A stretch of DNA of 64,000 nucleotides from Dugong dugon (lineage: Eukaryota > Chordata > Mammalia > Sirenia > Dugongidae): NCBI GenBank assembly GCA_030035585.1, contig CM057469.1:16548501-16612500 (forward strand). The letters are read 5' to 3'. Shown here piece by piece: positions 59,895 through 64,000 of this stretch. The notes beneath the pieces are model-generated. The model searched no databases. It had not been told where the DNA came from and saw only the letters and a program-made list of their open reading frames with translations. Position 1 is the first letter of the stretch. Every line of letters starts with the position of its first letter. The position numbers and the translations under genes were made by a program.

Positions 59895-60955
59895 ACCCTT
59901 CTCAGGGAACATCTAGCTCAATTGGTGTACCACAGTTTATAAAGACAATGTTCTACATTCTACCTGGGTGAGTAGCGTCTGAGGTCTTAAAAGCATGTGA
60001 GTAGCCATCTAAGATACTCCACTGGTCTCATCCCTTCAGGAGCAAGGGAGAATGAAGAGAACAGGATACAAGGAAAAGATTAGTCCAAAGGACTAATGGA
60101 CCACAGCTACCATGGCCTCCACCAGACTGAGTCAGTACAGCTAGATGGTGCCCGGCTACCACCACTGACTGCTCTGACCGGGATCACAATAGAGGGTCCT
60201 GGACAGAGCTGGAGAAGAATGTAGAACAAAATTCTAACTCACAAGAGAAAGACCAGATTTACTGGCCTGACAGACTAGAGAAACCCTGAGAGTATGGCCC
60301 CTGGATACCCTTTTATCTCAGTGGTGAAGTCACTCCGGAGGTTCACCATTCAGCCGGCGAATGGACAGCCCCATAAAACAAAATGGGACTAATGAGGCAC
60401 AGCAGTCCAGGGACAAGGACTAGAAGGCAGGAGGGGACAGGAAAGCTGGTGATAGGGAACCCAAGATTGAGAAGGGACAGTGTTAAAATGTCATGGGGTT
60501 AACCACTGTCAAAGGGCAATATGTGCACTGTTAATGAGAAGCTATTTGTTCTGTACACCTTCATTTAAGGTACAAAAAAAAAAAAAAAAAAGAATTATCT
60601 ATGTGAGATCAAATTGACAACAGCAACTCAAAAAGTTTGATGGGAAGCCTAAGGGGCAGTGAGTTGAAGATAATGTTGATGGAATAATTTGGAAAAGGAT
60701 AGTGAGAATAGCAGCACAACTGGAAGAATGTAATCGATGTCACTGAATTGTAAATGTAACAACTTCTGAAATGGTGTAACTTTGGCTGTGTATATTTTCA
60801 CCAAAAAAAAGGTCCTCCAAGGTCGAGAAGGGAGAGTGTTGACATGTCATGGGGTTGTTAACCAATGTCATAAAACAATATGTGTACTGACTGTTTAATG
60901 AGGAACTATTTTTTCTGTAAATCTTCATCTAAAATACAATTTTAAAAAAATTGCC
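59895..60955 (+). mobile_element. L1 3'UTR copy, spacer-bearing subfamily
   Basis: Parallels 11620-12565 from 'cagggaacatctagctcaat', with two ~100-bp blocks (about 60480-60575 and 60835-60945). Between them, 60590-60700 carries an extra spacer ('atgtgagatcaaattgacaa'...) that is also at 85-175 in reverse but missing from 9041-10540. No ORF2 attached. Confidence 0.85.
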
Positions 60956-60999
60956 CTTATCTTCTTTTCCCAGAGAGTCATAAGGATAGTGTCCTACAT

Positions 61000-62340
61000 T
61001 TTCTTTTGTAGGTTTTACTTTTCATTTGATGTCTACTTAGAATCTATTTTTGAGTATAGTATAAGGTAAAGGCCAATTTGCTTTAGTTCTGTGAACATAT
61101 TTATAATTTATATTTTGAAGTCTCTTAAATCTAACATCTAGTTGTTCTCACAAGCAGTTTGTGTTACCTGTTTTTTTCCCCAGTGTATAGGTCATACTTT
61201 TCTATTTATATGCATGCCTTGTAATTTTTTGTTAGAAACTGGACATTTTAAATAGTATATTGTAGCAACTTTGAGTACTAGTCTCCTATGCTGGAGCTTA
61301 TTATTGTTATTTGTGAGTTTATTTTTAATGAGTGGCTGGATTATTTTAGTCAAGTCTATTTCCTCCCCAACAGTGTTGATCCTCTGATGTTGCTCCTCAG
61401 GTATGCAACTTTGAGCATACCTACATTCACCGTGGTATGAAAGTGGTATTGGTAGGGCTCTCTTACCCTAACTACACCCAGCTGTTAAACTTCACTAATT
61501 ACTAGTGCATTGCTCTATTGTTTTTAACAACGCCCTGAGGCATAAATTGCTCTAAAAACTAATCCAATCAAATTGTGGCTTCTTTGAAGAAATAGTGTTT
61601 GAAATCTGTCTTTGATATTTGTTCTCTTCCAACTGTCTTATTTCCTGTTCTCTCCTACAAATTAGCTGGCCTATAGTCTAGGCTGTATCTTCATTAAATC
61701 TATGACTCTCCTTACAACTGGTTTTCACCACACCTTCATTGTTTGTAAGAGCACCCTTAAACTTCTCCAGGCTCAGCTGCAAATGAAGTTACTTCCTTTA
61801 GGAAGAGATTAGGATCCATCTGATTGAAGGTCTACTTCTCCCTCCAGAAAAAAAATCTCTGAGCCTGGGCTCAGGAAGTGGGGGTGAAGGCAATGGCAGG
61901 CTTCTGAATGACAGTCCTTCTCTAGGAGATGGGTGCTCAGTGGGAGGGAGAGGGCAGCTGCTGAGGTCCTCTTCACTTTCCTCTCCTGGAGTGGAACCAC
62001 TGCTTCACAATCAGAAGCAAGGGCGATCAGCGCCCCAATATTCTAAGAGTGCCAAGGGAGAGCCTCCATTCCCTTAAGTGGGAACTGGGTAGAAGAAGGG
62101 AGTCCCTACCTCTTGAACACACTTGCAAGGATGTAGCCTCAGCTACACGGGGGCACAATGAGAACTGCTGAAGTCTGTTCCTACCTGGAAGAAAGCTCTC
62201 AGACTGGGAGCTGGGGAGAGGGGAAGCACTGTGTTCTTGGCTGAAGTAGCCTGGAGTAGAGTCTCCATCTTGCTGAGTTTGGATGGGGTGAGAGAGGGAG
62301 TGGTCTTGGTCCAAACACCACAAACTCTCATCTTTGTTAT
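61000..62340 (-). mobile_element. Probable old L1/HAL1, antisense
   Basis: Starts with 'agtataaggtaaaggccaat' (old L1 ORF2 antisense) and goes on with 'tagaaactggacattttaaa', wording I associate with antisense HAL1/L1M. The 61800-62330 part is more GC-rich and less certain. Open frames 61809-62000 and 62027-62323 have no recognisable domain or splice context. Confidence 0.45.
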
Positions 62341-62399
62341 CAAAATTTTTTGTAGATTTCCTTGGACAGATATTTCTTCATTTGTTGCTTGCCCTTAGT

Positions 62400-62690
62400 A
62401 CCATTTCCAGAGTGTTTAAAAGGTTGTTTTTAAGTAAGTTTCACCAGTTTCATCTGTGAACAGGTCAGCAGAACACCTCATGTAATCATGCCAGAAGTCA
62501 ATCCATCTCACTTGACTTTTTAAAAGAATGTTCCAGTGACTCAGAGAAAATGGCACTTGAAAAATCAAAGAACTAAGAACAGGGAAGCTGGACAGAGACA
62601 GAGGCCAGATCATGCTGAACAATGTAGGCCATAGCAAGGAAATGAATTTCAGTATCAGGAGGAAGTAAAAGAATTCTATATTTAAATAAA
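62400..62690 (-). mobile_element. L2 LINE fragment
   Basis: Antisense L2 C-terminal wording: 'gaggccagatcatgctgaac' then 'gtaggccatagcaaggaaat'. Diverged; boundaries approximate. Confidence 0.5.
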
Positions 62691-62707
62691 TTTGGAAATC
62701 AATTTAA

Positions 62708-62780
62708 ATATACTTCTTTACTATAGAATTTCCAAGAGCCTTCAATATACTTCTTTACTATAGAATTTCCAAGAGCCTTA
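62708..62780. repeat. 37-bp tandem duplication
   Basis: Unit starting atatacttctttactatag occurs at 62708 and 62745, nearly identical, with a partial third match ('ggaatttccaagag' at about 62792). Confidence 0.9.
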
Positions 62781-62799
62781 AATGTGCTCATGGAATTTC

Positions 62800-63663
62800 C
62801 AAGAGTAATTTTTAGTATGCAAAGTTTTCCAAAATCACTGACCTTCTCTCATGAATAGTTTGTTAGGGAACACTTTGTAAAACTCTGCTTCAGACAATAA
62901 TTTCAAAATAAATCACCTATCACATCTTTTATGATAATCTAATGAAATGATGTGAACTTAAATGATCAAGCTGACCTTGCTTGACCGAAGTAATCACTCC
63001 TTTCACTAGGCTGCAAGAGCAGGTAATTATCTGTTTCCATGTCAGCCTTACTTCTTAGACTGCAATTTTTTGTGAACATCTCAATTATTGCAGTGTGTGG
63101 AAAAATCATGCTTTACTTTTAATACATGAATAATTGAACAAATAATAAACAAACAAGTGTAATATATTGATGGCTTGACTGAGAAGGAAACTCAGTGTCT
63201 TTAGTCAATTAAATAAACTAATAATTGTAAAATGTAATTTTAAAATACAGCAACTCCAGTTGAAAATTAGACATATATTATTAATAACTTATTGTTAGAA
63301 CTTTCAATCTGTAAGATGCAGAAGGATATAATCTTTATTTACAGTTTGATATTTCACTTACTGAAATACCTAAAGAACTTTAATATAATAACCGTATTTA
63401 TACAAAATAATTTCTATAATGGTATACACCCTGACTTTTCCTATAGCCCTAGCATACCAATTTTTAACTATAACTATAACATTACCTATTCTTTAGTGAT
63501 TTCCAGATATTATACAAATAGGTCCTCCTTTAACAGTATGAAAAATTACAATTTCAAACTGTTACTCAGACCTCTGAGGGACTACAAGGAGTTTTAAGTC
63601 AGCTTCAGGCCTCAAAGTATTTCATCCCAGGGTCATAGTGTAACGACTTTGTCCACTGTAAAG
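62800..63663. other. Intron, AT-rich, no feature seen
   Basis: No exon or repeat recognised. The open frame at 63292-63597 is AT-driven and lacks motifs. Confidence 0.5.
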
Positions 63664-64000
63664 TGGGTTACTGCCAAAGCAAACAAATTTGAAAACCTAG
63701 AGGAAACAGACAAATTTCTAGAAACTCATTACCTACCTAAACTAACACAAACAGAGGTAGAACAACTAAATAAACCTATAACAAAAGAAGAGACTGAAAA
63801 GGTAATTTTAAAATTCCCAACAAAAAAACAAAGCCCTAACCCTGACAGCTTCACTGGAGAATTCTACCAAACTTTCAGAGAAGAGTTAACACCACTACTA
63901 CTAAAGGAAATTCAGAGCACAGAAAAGGACGGAATACTCCCAAACTCATTCTATGAAGCCAGCATAACCCTGATACCAAAACCAGGTAAAGACTCCACAA
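63664..64000 (+). mobile_element. L1 ORF2 fragment (start of RT domain), runs off the edge
   Basis: A frame open from about 63674 to the window end reads [20 protein letters not shown] through [27 protein letters not shown] and on. This is the segment just before and at the start of the L1 RT domain, with the PGPDGF-type box altered to PNPDSF. No stop in about 109 codons. Everything upstream of it (endonuclease, ORF1) is missing at 63664, so it is 5'-truncated or rearranged; the 3' part lies outside the window. Confidence 0.85.

Overview
The window is mammalian nuclear DNA, about 64 kb of the interior of one protein-coding gene read on the minus strand, packed with transposable elements. The gene is CDC42BPA (MRCK alpha), a Cdc42-binding Ser/Thr kinase of the DMPK/ROCK family of AGC kinases. 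Six coding exons (56358-56451, 48411-48611, 46453-46701, 32249-32328, 29590-29756, 22955-23077) join in frame with canonical GT-AG borders. They give 914 nt of coding sequence: the second half of the kinase domain from the catalytic Asp onward, the AGC C-terminal tail with its hydrophobic motif, and the start of the long coiled coil. I found no earlier or later exon, so the 5' flanking intron occupies at least 56452-64000 and the 3' flanking intron at least 1-22954.

The organism is most likely an afrotherian, probably an elephant or close relative. About sixteen insertions or fragments belong to the tRNA-derived AfroSINE family, whose 3' tail resembles that of RTE LINE fragments present here (5.4-6.1 kb and 13.3-14.2 kb). 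These SINEs were identified from memory of the family, not by a search.

Layout. 0-3.4 kb: L1 3'UTR piece, L2, old L1, SINEs. 3.4-10.6 kb: an old plus-strand L1 broken by SINEs, an RTE and a younger 5'-truncated L1 (7933-10540) with clean target-site duplications and a 368-codon open ORF2 segment. 10.6-16.7 kb: L1 3'UTR, RTE, SINEs, MIRs. 16.7-22.9 kb: AT-rich intron, a diverged ~370-bp repeat pair, and an L2 carrying two nested MITEs. 23-32 kb: ERV-L type LTR, old L1, SINE pair, another L1 3' end, a TA-flanked MITE, two long minus-strand L2 copies, and three exons. 33-41.3 kb: one nearly full-length, inactivated minus-strand L1 (about 8.4 kb) with tandem 5'UTR units, in the same sense as the gene. 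41-49 kb: old minus-strand L1 with a palindromic MITE and a solo LTR nested in it, then two exons. 49-64 kb: old L1s, a tRNA-Gly-headed SINE, the 5'-most exon, a hAT-like element, a second solo LTR of the same family, an L1 3'UTR copy, and an L1 ORF2 fragment running off the right edge.

The part I find most likely to be little described is the set of small DNA-transposon derivatives: two ~210-220 bp elements that are almost entirely palindromic (22045-22263 and 42895-43103), each inserted in an identifiable older LINE, the second at a clean TA dinucleotide. Other notable items are the tandem L1 5'UTR units, a 29-bp inverted duplication at 7860-7930, a tRNA-Gly-headed SINE and a 62-bp head-only SINE. 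I see no promoter, CpG island, CRISPR array, functional tRNA/rRNA gene or prokaryotic feature.
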